64,000 nucleotides of DNA from Piscinibacter lacus (GCF_016735685.1 NZ_JAERRA010000002.1:62001-126000); one strand, 5' to 3'. Positions 1-10,610 are shown, numbered from the stretch's first letter. A program made the numbers and translations. The notes: generated by a model from the letters alone, not told the origin.

Positions 1-98
1 GCGCCGTCCGGCACCTCGATGAGAACCTGGTTGCTGCGCCGGGCTTCGGGCGGCAGGTGATCGGTCAGCGAGGCGTAGAGCTTGAAGGTGATCTGCAT
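1..98 (-). CDS. MoaD/ThiS-like sulfur carrier, partial (runs off left edge)
   Basis: The first 32 codons of a minus-strand gene are visible, beginning MQITFKLYASLTDHLPPEAR. This beta-grasp start is typical of MoaD/ThiS sulfur carriers, which end in Gly-Gly and donate sulfur for the molybdopterin dithiolene; the C-terminus lies outside the window. It follows aorC on the same strand after 135 bp. AOR operons of the Aromatoleum type are known to carry a MoaD-like gene behind the structural genes, so a role in making the tungsten-pterin cofactor is likely. The start ATG is the only reasonable one in view. Family confidence is moderate because only the N-terminus is seen. Confidence 0.65.
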   Translation of the reverse strand, partial: MQITFKLYASLTDHLPPEARRSNQVLIEVPDG

Positions 99-146
99 GG
101 GTCGGGCGGGGCGCTGCGGCGGGTCGGGCAGGCGCGAGCATCGCTG

Positions 147-188
147 AAAACGACGGCGCCGCGCAGGCCGGACGGACCTGCGCGGCGC
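147..188 (-). terminator. Strong hairpin between aorC and the MoaD-like gene
   Basis: A perfect 12-bp stem (156-167 pairing with 177-188) with a 9-nt loop is followed on the minus strand, after a few bases, by a short T-run (AAAA at 147-150 on the plus strand). The T-run is short and offset, so this is probably an attenuator or RNA-stability element that lowers expression of the MoaD-like gene relative to aorABC. Confidence 0.45.
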
Positions 189-233
189 AAGGCCTGAACC
201 GCAGTCGCCTCAGGACGCTGCGGTCGTGCACGT

Positions 234-1622
234 TCAGTGCGGTCGGGCGGTGGCCCAGGCCGACTGCGCCTGGGCCTGGGCTAGGTAGGCTTCCATCAGG
301 CGGGTCGGATCGGCCTTGAGCTTGGCCTTCCATTCGCCCAGGCGGATGCGGCCCTCGACCAAGCCGCGCATGACGCCCACATGGTCGGTCCAGCCGATGC
401 TGTTGCAGCCCACCAGTCGCTCACCGGCGTCGAATTGCAGGCTCAGCAGCTTGTAGTTGGCCTCGTCGAGCAGCTCGACCTGCTCACCGCCAGGCACGCC
501 GTCCCAGGCGCCGAAGCTGGCCGAGATCAGGCCCAGGGTGTCGAGCACATTGATCTGCGGCACGCGCTTGAGCACGGCATGGCGGCCGAGCATGTTCATG
601 GCGGCGACGAAAGCCTGGTCGGCGGCATTGGGCTGGATGGCGCTGACGACATGGCTCTTGGTGGCCAGGTCGTAGGCGGCCGCGCAATCGCCCGCGGTGT
701 AGACATCGGGCAGGTTGGTGCGCAGTCGTTCGTCGGCGACGATGCCGCCGTCGATCGCCAGGCCGCTGTCCTTCAGGAACGCGACATTCGGCTTGACGCC
801 GGTGGCACTGATGACGAGGTCCACCTCCAGGGTCTGGCCGTTGGAGAGCTGGACCTGCATCGGGCCATCGGCCGGCGCCGGGGCGGCCGGGGCCGCTGCG
901 GCGCCACCGCCGAGACCGAGGAAGCCCTTGACCTTGTCGAGCAGGCCCCCAGCCTCGGCCGGCGCGGGTGCCGCGGCGGCCGCAGCGGCCGGGCGGATGG
1001 CCTCGACGCGGGTGCTGGTGAAGACCCGCACGCCCTTCTTCTCGCACCAGGTCTTGATCATGGTGCCGGCGGTCGGGCCCATCATGCGGGGCACCATGCG
1101 GTCACCCATCTCGACGACGGTGAGCTTGACGCCGCGCAGGGCCAGCGCCTCCATGATGATGCAGCCGATGAAGCCGGCGCCCATCTGCAGCACGCGCGCG
1201 CCGGGCTGGGCCAGGGCGGCGATGGCGCGGGCGTTCTCCAGCGTCCAGCAGGGCTGCACGCCGGGCAGGTCCATGCCCGGGATGGGCGGGCGCACGGGCT
1301 GGCTGCCGGTGGCGATCAGCAGCTTGTCGTAGCCCAGGATGCTGCCGTTGTCGAGCGTGACGGTCTTGCCCGCCGCATCGACACGGACTGCGCGCTGGCG
1401 CAGCACCTGGATGTTCTGCGCGCGGAAATTGGCCTCGCTGCGGCGCAGGTAGGTGCCGTCCTCGCCGACCTTGCCGATCAGCAGATAGGGGATGGCCATG
1501 CGCGAATAGGGCGGCTCCGGCTCGTCACCGACGACGGTGATGGTGTCGTAGGGCGAGTACTTGCGGATCGTCTCGGCGGCGATCACGCCGGCCGGGCCGG
1601 CCCCGAGGATCAGGTGACGCAT
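234..1622 (-). CDS. aorC: AorC-like FAD subunit of tungsten aldehyde oxidoreductase
   Basis: 462 aa NAD(P)H/FAD oxidoreductase of the rubredoxin/ferredoxin-reductase fold. The FAD-binding GAGPAG is at residues 8-13 and the NAD-binding GAGFIG at 148-153; a TGD-like 'YTAGDCA' block lies in the second half. Third gene of an aorA-aorB-aorC run, the same set and order of subunit types as the heterotrimeric AOR of Aromatoleum aromaticum, where AorC exchanges electrons with NAD+. Odd: residues about 211-254 are an Ala/Pro-rich stretch enclosing a short amphipathic helix (LLDKVKGFLGLGG), which interrupts the domain. Good SD (TGGAGA) before the ATG. Other flavoprotein disulfide reductases look similar, but the neighbours settle the assignment. 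Confidence 0.8.
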   Translation of the reverse strand: MRHLILGAGPAGVIAAETIRKYSPYDTITVVGDEPEPPYSRMAIPYLLIGKVGEDGTYLRRSEANFRAQNIQVLRQRAVRVDAAGKTVTLDNGSILGYDKLLIATGSQPVRPPIPGMDLPGVQPCWTLENARAIAALAQPGARVLQMGAGFIGCIIMEALALRGVKLTVVEMGDRMVPRMMGPTAGTMIKTWCEKKGVRVFTSTRVEAIRPAAAAAAAPAPAEAGGLLDKVKGFLGLGGGAAAAPAAPAPADGPMQVQLSNGQTLEVDLVISATGVKPNVAFLKDSGLAIDGGIVADERLRTNLPDVYTAGDCAAAYDLATKSHVVSAIQPNAADQAFVAAMNMLGRHAVLKRVPQINVLDTLGLISASFGAWDGVPGGEQVELLDEANYKLLSLQFDAGERLVGCNSIGWTDHVGVMRGLVEGRIRLGEWKAKLKADPTRLMEAYLAQAQAQSAWATARPH

Positions 1623-1657
1623 CGCTCGTCTCCAGGAATCAAGCGTTCAAACAAGAC

Positions 1658-1687
1658 AAAGGGCGGATCAAGTGGCCTTGTCCGCCC
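1658..1687 (-). terminator. Hairpin between aorB and aorC
   Basis: In the 134-bp gap GGGCGGA (minus strand) pairs with TCCGCCC (1661-1667 with 1681-1687) around a 13-nt loop, and is followed by TTTGTCTT on the minus strand. It may partly terminate transcription so that less AorC than AorAB is made, but the stem is only 7 bp. Confidence 0.35.
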
Positions 1688-1756
1688 TGCCCCGCTCGCG
1701 CCTTGCGGCGGGCGGGCTCTCAGCCGATGAGGCTGCGGTGAATCAAGCCCTGGGGC

Positions 1757-3604
1757 TCAGAGGCTGAGCCGGGCACGGGTCTCGGGCAGCGGACGGCCCT
1801 CGGTGTCCCAGCCGCGGATCGCGTAGTACTTCGGCAGCATCTCCGGCAGCTTGTTGACCAGGCCGGTGGCCGGGCCGGTCTTGGCCGGCTCGTTCAGCAG
1901 GCGCGGCGGCAGCGAGTCGTCCTTGGCGGTGAAGCCGGCCGCATTGTTGAACTCGCGCTCCATGTTCCAGATGCGCTCGCCGATCTCGTTCAGGTTGTCG
2001 AGGGTGAACTCCTCGCCGCAGGCCGCAGCGACCTGCGGCTGCACATCGGCCAAGCCCCAGGCGAAGCTGGTGAAGACGCAGATGCCGGCCGAGTCGAACA
2101 CGGCGGTCGCGTCCTGGAAGGCCTTGACGAGTTCGGGCTTGCCGTCGGCCGCCAGCGGGTCGGTCTTGACCGGGATGCCCAGCACTTCCGAAGCCACGGT
2201 ATAGCCGCGCAGGTGGCAGGCACCGCGGTTACTGGTCGCATAGGCCAGGCCCATGCCCTGGATGCCGCGCGAGTCGTAGGCCGGGAACTCCTGGCCCTTG
2301 ACGCTCATGCTGAGTTCCGGGTGGCCGTACTTGGCGGTCAGCCGGGCCGAGCCCATGCCGATTTCCTTGCCGAAGCCGACACCCATCGCGGTCATCTCGG
2401 TGAGCTGCACCAGGGCCTCGGCCGAGCCGAAGGGTGCATCGACGCCGATCTGCTCGCGGGTCAGCGCGCCGATCTCGTACAGCTCCATCACCGCGCCGAT
2501 GGTGGCACCGAAGGAGATCGGGTCCATGCCCTGCTCATTGCAAAGGGTGTTGCAGTACTGCAGGGCTTCGAGGTCGCTCACGCCGTTGGCATTGCCCAGG
2601 GCCCAGGCGGCTTCGTACTCCAGGCCGCCGGTGGCGCCCCAGTACTGCGGCTTGTTCTGCACAGAGAAGTGCGTCTGGTCGATCTTGCTGATGCGGCCGC
2701 AGGCGATGGTGCAGCCGAAGCAGGCTTGGTTGGTCACCAGTTGCGCCTTGCCGTCGCTGGCACGCGGGGTGGCCATGGCTTCGGCAGAGATGTCCTTGGC
2801 ACCTTCAAACTGCACGTCACGATGGTTGCGGGTCGGCGAGGCGCCGATCTCATTGATCACGTTCATCAGCACCTGGGTGCCATAGGTCGGCAGGCCCTGG
2901 CCGGTGACCGCGTTGTCGGCCAGGATCTTCTTCTTCTCGAAGGTGGCCTTCATGAAACCCTTGGGGTCGCGGATGTTGCCGACGCCCTTGGTGCCCCGAA
3001 CCGCGATGGCCTTGAGGTTCTTGCTGCCCATCACGGCTCCCACGCCCGAGCGGCCAGCCGCGCGGTGCAGGTCGTTGACGACGGCGGCATAGAGCACGCC
3101 GTTCTCGCCCGCCAGGCCGATGCTGGAGACGCGCACCAGCGGATCCTGGTGCTGCTTCTTGATGATCTCTTCGGTCTCCCAGACCGACTTGCCCCAGAGG
3201 TGCGCGGCATCGCGCAGCTCGACATGGTCGTCCTCGATCGACAGGTAGACCGGCTTGTCCGACTTGCCTTCGAAGATCAGCATGTCCCAGCCGGCGAACT
3301 TGAACTCGGCGCCCCAGTAGCCGCCCGAGTTGGAGCAGGCGATGGCGCCCGTCAGCGGGCCCTTGGTGACGACGGTGTAGCGGCCGCCGGTGGAGGCCAT
3401 GGTGCCGGTCAGCGGGCCGGTGGCCCAGATCAGCTTGTTGTCGGCCGACAGCGGATCGACCTTGGGGTCGATCTCGCTGATCAGGTACTTGGACGCCAAG
3501 CCGCGCGAGCCGAGGTAGGCCTTGGCCCACTCCATCTTCAGCGGCTCGCGGCTGATGGCGCCGGTGCTCAGGTTGACGCGGAGAATCTTTCCAGCCCAGG
3601 ACAT
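1757..3604 (-). CDS. aorB: Tungsten aldehyde:ferredoxin oxidoreductase, large catalytic subunit
   Basis: 615 aa, the usual length for the AOR family. It oxidises aldehydes to carboxylates at a tungsto-bispterin. The N-terminal AFOR domain spans about 1-205, and the all-helical domains follow. The [4Fe-4S] ligands are C295, C298 and C302 (CFGCTIAC), with the fourth, C509, in GICVF. The start is supported by AAGGAG six bases upstream of the ATG. It is 13 bp downstream of the Fe-S subunit gene. Such AORs accept many aldehydes; in this methylotrophy context formaldehyde or aldehydes made by the PQQ alcohol dehydrogenase are possible substrates (inference). Confidence 0.92.
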   Translation of the reverse strand: MSWAGKILRVNLSTGAISREPLKMEWAKAYLGSRGLASKYLISEIDPKVDPLSADNKLIWATGPLTGTMASTGGRYTVVTKGPLTGAIACSNSGGYWGAEFKFAGWDMLIFEGKSDKPVYLSIEDDHVELRDAAHLWGKSVWETEEIIKKQHQDPLVRVSSIGLAGENGVLYAAVVNDLHRAAGRSGVGAVMGSKNLKAIAVRGTKGVGNIRDPKGFMKATFEKKKILADNAVTGQGLPTYGTQVLMNVINEIGASPTRNHRDVQFEGAKDISAEAMATPRASDGKAQLVTNQACFGCTIACGRISKIDQTHFSVQNKPQYWGATGGLEYEAAWALGNANGVSDLEALQYCNTLCNEQGMDPISFGATIGAVMELYEIGALTREQIGVDAPFGSAEALVQLTEMTAMGVGFGKEIGMGSARLTAKYGHPELSMSVKGQEFPAYDSRGIQGMGLAYATSNRGACHLRGYTVASEVLGIPVKTDPLAADGKPELVKAFQDATAVFDSAGICVFTSFAWGLADVQPQVAAACGEEFTLDNLNEIGERIWNMEREFNNAAGFTAKDDSLPPRLLNEPAKTGPATGLVNKLPEMLPKYYAIRGWDTEGRPLPETRARLSL

Positions 3605-3617
3605 TTGCGTTTACTCC

Positions 3618-4088
3618 TTATGCCGTCTGGTTGCCGAGCTTGTCAGCCCAGGCTTGCATCTTGTTCAGACCGGTCCAGTTGGCGTCGATGTAGGTGATGG
3701 CGCCGGTGGGGCAGGCTTCGGCGCAGGCCGGCTCGCCGCCGCACAGGTCGCATTTCTGGACCTTACCGGTTTCCTGCACGTAGTTGATCGTGCCGAAGGG
3801 GCAGGAGATCGTGCAGACCTTGCAGCCGACGCAGGTGGTCTCGTTGACAACCTTGGCGCCGGTCACGGCGTCCAGGGTGATCGCTTCCACCGGGCAGGCG
3901 TGCAGGCACCAGGCCTCGTCGCACTGGGTACAGGTGTAGGGCACCTTGCGGCCGGTGTGATGGAAATCAAAGACCTTGATGCGCGACTTGCTCGGCGCAT
4001 AGGTGGCGTAGTTCTCGTAGGAACAGGCCATCTCGCACTGAAGGCAGCCGGTGCACTTCTCGGGATTGATGTGCAGTGTTTTCTGCAT
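3618..4088 (-). CDS. aorA: AorA-like polyferredoxin subunit of aldehyde oxidoreductase
   Basis: 156 aa with four cysteine clusters of the [4Fe-4S] type: CTGCLQCEMAC near the N-terminus, CTQCDEAWCLHACP, CVGCKVCTISCP and CDLCGGEPACAEACP. This matches the DMSO-reductase-subunit-B-like iron-sulfur proteins and, at about 17 kDa, the AorA subunit that wires the tungsten subunit to the flavoprotein and, in Aromatoleum, polymerises with AorB into filaments. It is the first gene of the aor operon; its transcription must start in the 4089-4248 region, because a terminator ends the preceding operon. Confidence 0.85.
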   Translation of the reverse strand: MQKTLHINPEKCTGCLQCEMACSYENYATYAPSKSRIKVFDFHHTGRKVPYTCTQCDEAWCLHACPVEAITLDAVTGAKVVNETTCVGCKVCTISCPFGTINYVQETGKVQKCDLCGGEPACAEACPTGAITYIDANWTGLNKMQAWADKLGNQTA

Positions 4089-4248
4089 GGCTGGCGGGCT
4101 CCGCGGGCTATGGGGGCTGAAGTCGGGTCAGCGGTCGGGTTCGGCGCAAAACTTCAGCAGTTCACTGCCTATCTTCAGAGGGCCGCCCCCCTGCCGATAG
4201 CGCAGGTTTTCCCTTAGGGATGCTCCATGCCGCAGCATCACAAGGTGG

Positions 4249-4270
4249 AAAAAAGGCTCCCGAAGGAGCC
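4249..4270 (-). terminator. Rho-independent terminator of the pedF/moxJ-like operon
   Basis: On the minus strand GGCTCC-TTCG-GGAGCC (4255-4270), a stable stem with a UUCG tetraloop, runs straight into six Ts (4249-4254). It lies 30 bp past the stop of the MoxJ-like gene and separates that operon from aorABC. Confidence 0.85.
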
Positions 4271-4300
4271 CTTGGCATCGTTGGGTCGGAGAAGACCGCT

Positions 4301-5170
4301 TCAGACCTTGCGCCAGCTCACGCCGGACGCGCTGAAGATGGCTTGAAGCTCACCCTTGTCGGCCAGGGTGTTCATCGCAGCCTGCACCGCCTGGGCCAGC
4401 GCGGTGGCGGATTTCTTCACCGCGCAGCCGACGGCCCAGCCGTCCTTGGGCGCGCGCGGCACCGGCAGCGGCTCGATGGCGATGCCCGCTTCGCGGGACA
4501 GCACCGATTCGAGCTCGGAGGCCGCACCCGCCACGACATCGAACTCGCCGGCCTTCATGGCCCGGGCGGCGGCCACGCCGTCGGGCCAGCGCGTGACCGT
4601 CTGCGCGGCGTAGGCGCCGTTGTCCGTGCCCAGCACCAGCCAGCCGGCCAGCGACTGGCCCGCCACGGCGACGCGATGCTTGCCCAGGTCGGCCATCTGC
4701 TCCAGTTTCGGCAGCACGGCGAGGCGACGCGCCATCACGACCCGCTCCCGGTAGTAGGGGGCGAAGGCCAGCACGCCGGGGTTCTCCTGCATGAGCCGGG
4801 TGTCCACGGGCACGTGCAGCATCACGTCGGCCGGGCCGAAGCCCATGTAGTGGCCCCGGGTGACCATGTGACGCAGGTCGTCGGCCATTTCCTCGTCGGC
4901 CTGGAAGGGCAGCAGCGAGAGCTTGAAGCCCAGTTCGCGGGCGAGCGCCTGGGCGACCAGCACATCGATGCCTTCGCCCTTGACATGGAAGGGCGGCAGG
5001 TCGTTGTAGACGGCGACCGTCAGCACGCCGCGCTTGCGGATGGCTTCCAGATCACCGGGCTCGGCCCGTGCCGCCGAAGCGCCCAGGCCCAGTCCGAGGG
5101 CGGTGAACAGCCCGCGTGCCAGGGCGTCGCGTCGCCCCGGATCGCGGGGCTCGGTGATCGGCGGCTTCAT
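4301..5170 (-). CDS. MoxJ-like periplasmic binding protein of a quinoprotein dehydrogenase system
   Basis: 289 aa. The N-terminus has a twin-arginine-like RRDALARG followed by a hydrophobic stretch and ASAARA, so it is exported. The body is a bacterial type-3 solute-binding fold (VLTVAVYNDLPPFH, IDVLVAQALARELG). It matches the quinoprotein-dehydrogenase-associated binding proteins (MoxJ/XoxJ/PP_2676 type), thought to help mature or activate the PQQ enzyme rather than to feed a transporter. I chose MKPPITEP as start because its ATG overlaps the cytochrome stop (TGATG); the open frame upstream is only read-through. It is co-transcribed with the PedF-like cytochrome. Confidence 0.8.
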   Translation of the reverse strand: MKPPITEPRDPGRRDALARGLFTALGLGLGASAARAEPGDLEAIRKRGVLTVAVYNDLPPFHVKGEGIDVLVAQALARELGFKLSLLPFQADEEMADDLRHMVTRGHYMGFGPADVMLHVPVDTRLMQENPGVLAFAPYYRERVVMARRLAVLPKLEQMADLGKHRVAVAGQSLAGWLVLGTDNGAYAAQTVTRWPDGVAAARAMKAGEFDVVAGAASELESVLSREAGIAIEPLPVPRAPKDGWAVGCAVKKSATALAQAVQAAMNTLADKGELQAIFSASGVSWRKV

Positions 5171-5667
5171 CAGAGCGGCTTCTCGCGGCGCGACTCGAGG
5201 TAGGTCTTGATCGCCCAGACCGCCTCTTGCTGCAGCAGGCCCTCGAAAGGCGGCATGTAGACGGCGCCGTTGCGCACGCGGCCCTTGAGCACCACCGAGG
5301 TGTAGTACTCGTTGAACTCGATCACGCAGGCTTGCTTCTTCTTCGGATCGGTCTTGGTCGCGCATTCGGCATCAAGCTTGCGCAGGTCAGGGGCGATACC
5401 GCCAGAGACCGCTTCCAGGCCATGACAGCGGGCGCAGTTTTGGTTGTAGGCCGAGGAGCCAACGCGCAGCGCCTCTTTGTTGCCGATGTACGGGTTCTCT
5501 TGGCTCCACTTTTCGCCGAGCTTGGGCAGCGTGCTGACGTCCACCGATTGGGGCGTGACGTCACCGTGCGCTTGCACCAGACCCGAAGCCGCAAAGGCAA
5601 GGGCACCAACCACGAGGCGCAGGGCGTGCGCGGACTTTTGATTCAGGGAAAACACCAGTGTCTCCAT
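5170..5667 (-). CDS. pedF: PedF-type cytochrome c550
   Basis: 165 aa. A signal peptide (about 1-34, ending VQAHG) is followed by a monohaem domain with CARCH (C78, C81, H82) and a likely axial Met in VYMPPF (M138). Two extra cysteines (C102, C114) fit a disulfide seen in this family. PedF cytochromes take electrons from PQQ alcohol dehydrogenases. METLVFSLNQ is chosen as start because upstream codons precede a clean signal peptide and lie between the sigma-54 promoter and the gene. First gene of a two-gene operon with the MoxJ-like protein. Confidence 0.85.
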   Translation of the reverse strand: METLVFSLNQKSAHALRLVVGALAFAASGLVQAHGDVTPQSVDVSTLPKLGEKWSQENPYIGNKEALRVGSSAYNQNCARCHGLEAVSGGIAPDLRKLDAECATKTDPKKKQACVIEFNEYYTSVVLKGRVRNGAVYMPPFEGLLQQEAVWAIKTYLESRREKPL

Positions 5668-5715
5668 CAAGGTGAAGCAAGAAATCGAAGCGTCGGAACG
5701 CTGTGGGGTCAGGGG

Positions 5716-5731
5716 TGCAAAGGGCATGCCA
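5716..5731 (-). promoter_or_regulatory. Sigma-54 (RpoN) promoter of the pedF-like operon
   Basis: The minus strand reads TGGCATGCCCTTTGCA, a full match to TGGCAYG-N4-TTGCW, with the invariant GG and GC ten bases apart. The expected transcription start is near 5705, about 38 nt before the cytochrome ATG. The divergently encoded sigma-54 activator (6002-8287) is the obvious regulator. Confidence 0.85.
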
Positions 5732-6001
5732 CAAGCCCGGCGGGCGGCGCGTCGGCGCAAGGGCCTGGCGCGTCTCATGGGAGACAGGGGCTGCGAGGCC
5801 GCGGCTGGGTGAAAGGTTCAGGCCCCCCGGGCAAGTCCCGGGAGCCAAAGTCCACTGCTCCAGCTTCAACCACTTCGTGTCCGAGTTGAACAAGGGCCGC
5901 GCATCGCCTAGCATGCGCGACCGCTGCGAAGCCGCCTGGCTTGCGACGGGAACGACACACAGCGTCCTGCAAACGGCGCAAGCAGCCTGAGGAGTCCGAT
6001 C
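5732..6001. promoter_or_regulatory. Divergent control region between pedF-like gene and sigma-54 activator
   Basis: This 270-bp stretch holds no plausible gene. It should contain the upstream activator sites for the sigma-54 promoter and the promoter of the activator gene. A G/C-rich inverted repeat CCCGGG-CAAGT-CCCGGG (about 5826-5842) is one candidate site. A GAGGAG Shine-Dalgarno sits 7 nt before the activator ATG. Confidence 0.4.
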
Positions 6002-8287
<2,286 letters not shown>

Positions 8288-8327
8288 GCGGCGCGGCCGG
8301 CCCGCAGCGCGGGCGACGGCGCCAGCC

Positions 8328-9434
8328 TCAGGGCCGGGCCGTGGCCAGCCAGCGCCGCGCCCAGGCCTGGGCGCTGGCCTGAAGGCGCGGGGCCAGGCGC
8401 TCGTCGCCCATGCGGTGGCCGGCGCCCTCGACACGGTCCACCACCGCATCGGGCCACAAGCGCGCCAGGCCATCGACCACCGCCGGATCGCAGCAGGCAT
8501 CGGCCCGGCCGCCCACGATGGCGCGCGGCCCCAGCGCCAGTACCTGCAACGCCCGCGCCTCGACCCAGGCTCCCGCGCCGGCCTGCGGCCCGCTGCACGC
8601 CCCGCCCCAGGCCTGCAAGCCGTGCAGGGCATGGATGGCCCAGGATCGCATCCGCGCCCGCTCGGCCTCGGCATCGGCGGGCGTGTCGGTCCAAAGGGCC
8701 GGATCGGCGCGCAGCTCGGGCCGGGCGTCCAGGCCGCCGGCCGCGGATTGCGCCTCGTCGAAGGCCTGCCAGACGCGGGCCAGACGCGGCTCATCCAGGC
8801 TGGCGGGCAGTTCACCGGCCGCTGCTGCGGCCGCCAGGGCGGGATCGGCCGGGGCGGCATACAAGGCCTCCAGCGCATCCACGGCAGCCGGCCCCAGGGC
8901 GGCACGGCCAGCCTCGCCCAGCCAGCGCCGCCAGGGCGCGATGTAGCGCTGCGTCTCCGCCAGACTGCCGAGGAAGGGGCTGCGCAGCCAGAGGCCGCTG
9001 ACCCGCGAGGGATGGCGGGCGGCATAGGCCAGGGCCAGCCGGCAGCCCCAGGAGCCCGAGGCCAGGCCCCAGGCCGACAGGTCCAGGGCCCTGCGCAGCG
9101 CCTCCAGGTCGGCGACCAGGGCGTCCAGCGTCTGCCCCTGGCGCTCGCCCGGCGGGCGGCTGCGGCCGCAGCCACGCTGGTCGGCTGCGATCCAGCGCAG
9201 CGGCAGGCCGTCCCAGGGCGTGAGGCTGGCCGGTCGGGTCTGCCCGCCGGGCCCGCCATGCAGCAGCAGCAGGGTCGGCAAGGGCTCGGCCCCGGCCTGC
9301 CAGGCCGCCGGCGGGCCGGCCTGAACTGCCATGAACTGCCCCTCGTCCAGCGCCAGCTCGCCGGCAAGACCCAGGGAAAACCCCTGGCTATGGCCGGGAT
9401 CGGGGGGCAGGAATTCGAGCTTCAGGGTGGGCAT
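8328..9434 (-). CDS. S33-family alpha/beta hydrolase (proline iminopeptidase-like)
   Basis: 368 aa. The oxyanion motif LLLLHGGPGG, the DQRGCGRS block and the nucleophile elbow SGSWG are those of proline iminopeptidases and related hydrolases; a late His (EGAGHRMGD) completes the triad. The start MPTLKLEFL is preferred over upstream codons because it leads directly into the fold. It faces pqqB divergently. A part in processing the PqqA peptide is conceivable because no PqqF/PqqG protease is present here, but that is speculation; amide or ester hydrolysis of small substrates is equally possible. Confidence 0.75.
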   Translation of the reverse strand: MPTLKLEFLPPDPGHSQGFSLGLAGELALDEGQFMAVQAGPPAAWQAGAEPLPTLLLLHGGPGGQTRPASLTPWDGLPLRWIAADQRGCGRSRPPGERQGQTLDALVADLEALRRALDLSAWGLASGSWGCRLALAYAARHPSRVSGLWLRSPFLGSLAETQRYIAPWRRWLGEAGRAALGPAAVDALEALYAAPADPALAAAAAAGELPASLDEPRLARVWQAFDEAQSAAGGLDARPELRADPALWTDTPADAEAERARMRSWAIHALHGLQAWGGACSGPQAGAGAWVEARALQVLALGPRAIVGGRADACCDPAVVDGLARLWPDAVVDRVEGAGHRMGDERLAPRLQASAQAWARRWLATARP

Positions 9435-9677
9435 GGCTTGGCACAATCCAACGTGAGTGCGAACGACGCTGCTGCGGCCGAGTCTCGCAACCTTGACGAA
9501 TCGTGGCTGCGCCCCGGCGCGACGGATTCGGACCCCCTTCAAGATCAGGTCCCGGCCGCTTGGCCAGGCTTGTCACGCACCCTGGTGCGGGCCGCAGCGA
9601 GCGCAGCCATTGTGGGGGCGACGACTCTCCGTCGCGGGCCGGACCCGGCCCCTCCCTGACCCCCACCCGACTCCCCC

Positions 9678-10610
9678 ATGAAGATTGTTGTGCTTGGTTC
9701 CGGCGCTGGCGGCGGCAGCCCCCAGTGGAACTGCAACTGCGCGATGTGCGCCGCCCAGCGCGATGCCGCCCGCGGCATCCCCGTCCGCACCCAAAGCTCG
9801 ATCGCGATCTCGCAGGACGGCGAGGACTGGATCCTGCTCAATGCCTCGCCCGACATCGGCACCCAGTTGCGCAACACGCCCGCGCTGTGGCCCAAGCAGG
9901 GCCTGCGGCACACGCCGATCAAGGCCGTCATCCTGATGGACGCGCAGATCGACCATGCCACCGGCCTGCTGAGCCTGCGCGAAGGCCCGCCCATCCACCT
10001 GCACATCACGCCCTGCGTGTTCGAGGACCTGACGACCGGCCTGCCCATCCTCAGCGTGCTGGAGCACTACTGCGGCGTGCGCTGGCACATGCTGCCGGTG
10101 GCGGGCGACCAGCGGGTCGCCGAGTTCACGGTCGACGGCTTCGACGGCCTGCGCTTGCGCGCCATCGCCATCCCGGGCAAGGCGCCGCCCTACTCGCCGC
10201 ACCGGCACAACCCGACGGTCGGCGACAACATCGCCCTGTCGGTGCTGGACGAGCGCAGCGGCAAGCGCTTCTTCTATGCCCCGGGCCTGGGCGAAGTCGG
10301 CCCGCTTGAACTGGGCTGGATGAACGAGGCCGATTGCGTGATGGTCGACGGCACGCTGTGGACCAACGACGAGATGATCGTCCGCGGCCTGGGCAGCAAG
10401 ACCGGCGCCGACATGGGCCACCTGCCGCAGCGCGGCAGCCCGGGGCAGCCGGGGATGATTGCCGCGCTCGACCAGGTCGAGGCCGAGCGCAAGATCCTCA
10501 TCCACATCAACAACAGCAACCCCATCCTCGACGGCCAGGGGCCGGAATGCGCCGAGCTCGCCCAGCACGGCATCGAGGTGGCCTTCGACGGCATGGAGAT
10601 CACGCTGTGA
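9678..10610 (+). CDS. pqqB: Coenzyme PQQ synthesis protein PqqB
   Basis: 310 aa metallo-beta-lactamase-fold enzyme (usual length about 305). The cysteine-rich NCNCAMC near residues 18-24 binds a structural metal, and IDHATGLL is the modified metal-site motif of PqqB. It acts in PQQ formation, as a hydroxylase of the Glu-Tyr-derived intermediate. First gene of pqqBCDE: its stop overlaps the GTG of pqqC (GTGA). No clear Shine-Dalgarno precedes it, and no pqqA is seen in the 243 bp upstream. Confidence 0.96.
   Translation: MKIVVLGSGAGGGSPQWNCNCAMCAAQRDAARGIPVRTQSSIAISQDGEDWILLNASPDIGTQLRNTPALWPKQGLRHTPIKAVILMDAQIDHATGLLSLREGPPIHLHITPCVFEDLTTGLPILSVLEHYCGVRWHMLPVAGDQRVAEFTVDGFDGLRLRAIAIPGKAPPYSPHRHNPTVGDNIALSVLDERSGKRFFYAPGLGEVGPLELGWMNEADCVMVDGTLWTNDEMIVRGLGSKTGADMGHLPQRGSPGQPGMIAALDQVEAERKILIHINNSNPILDGQGPECAELAQHGIEVAFDGMEITL

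Noticed and set aside
4140..4175. A sigma-54 promoter for aorABC
   Set aside because: CTGCTGAAGTTTTGC on the minus strand has the -12 GC, but the invariant -24 GG reads TG at the right distance. The match is too weak to claim.
5821..5850. TTGGCTCCCGGGACTTGC as a second sigma-54 promoter
   Set aside because: The GG and GC are 12 bases apart instead of 10.
9457..9677. A small reading frame upstream of pqqB as pqqA
   Set aside because: None of the three frames contains the E-x-x-x-Y core; the frames are Arg/Pro-rich.
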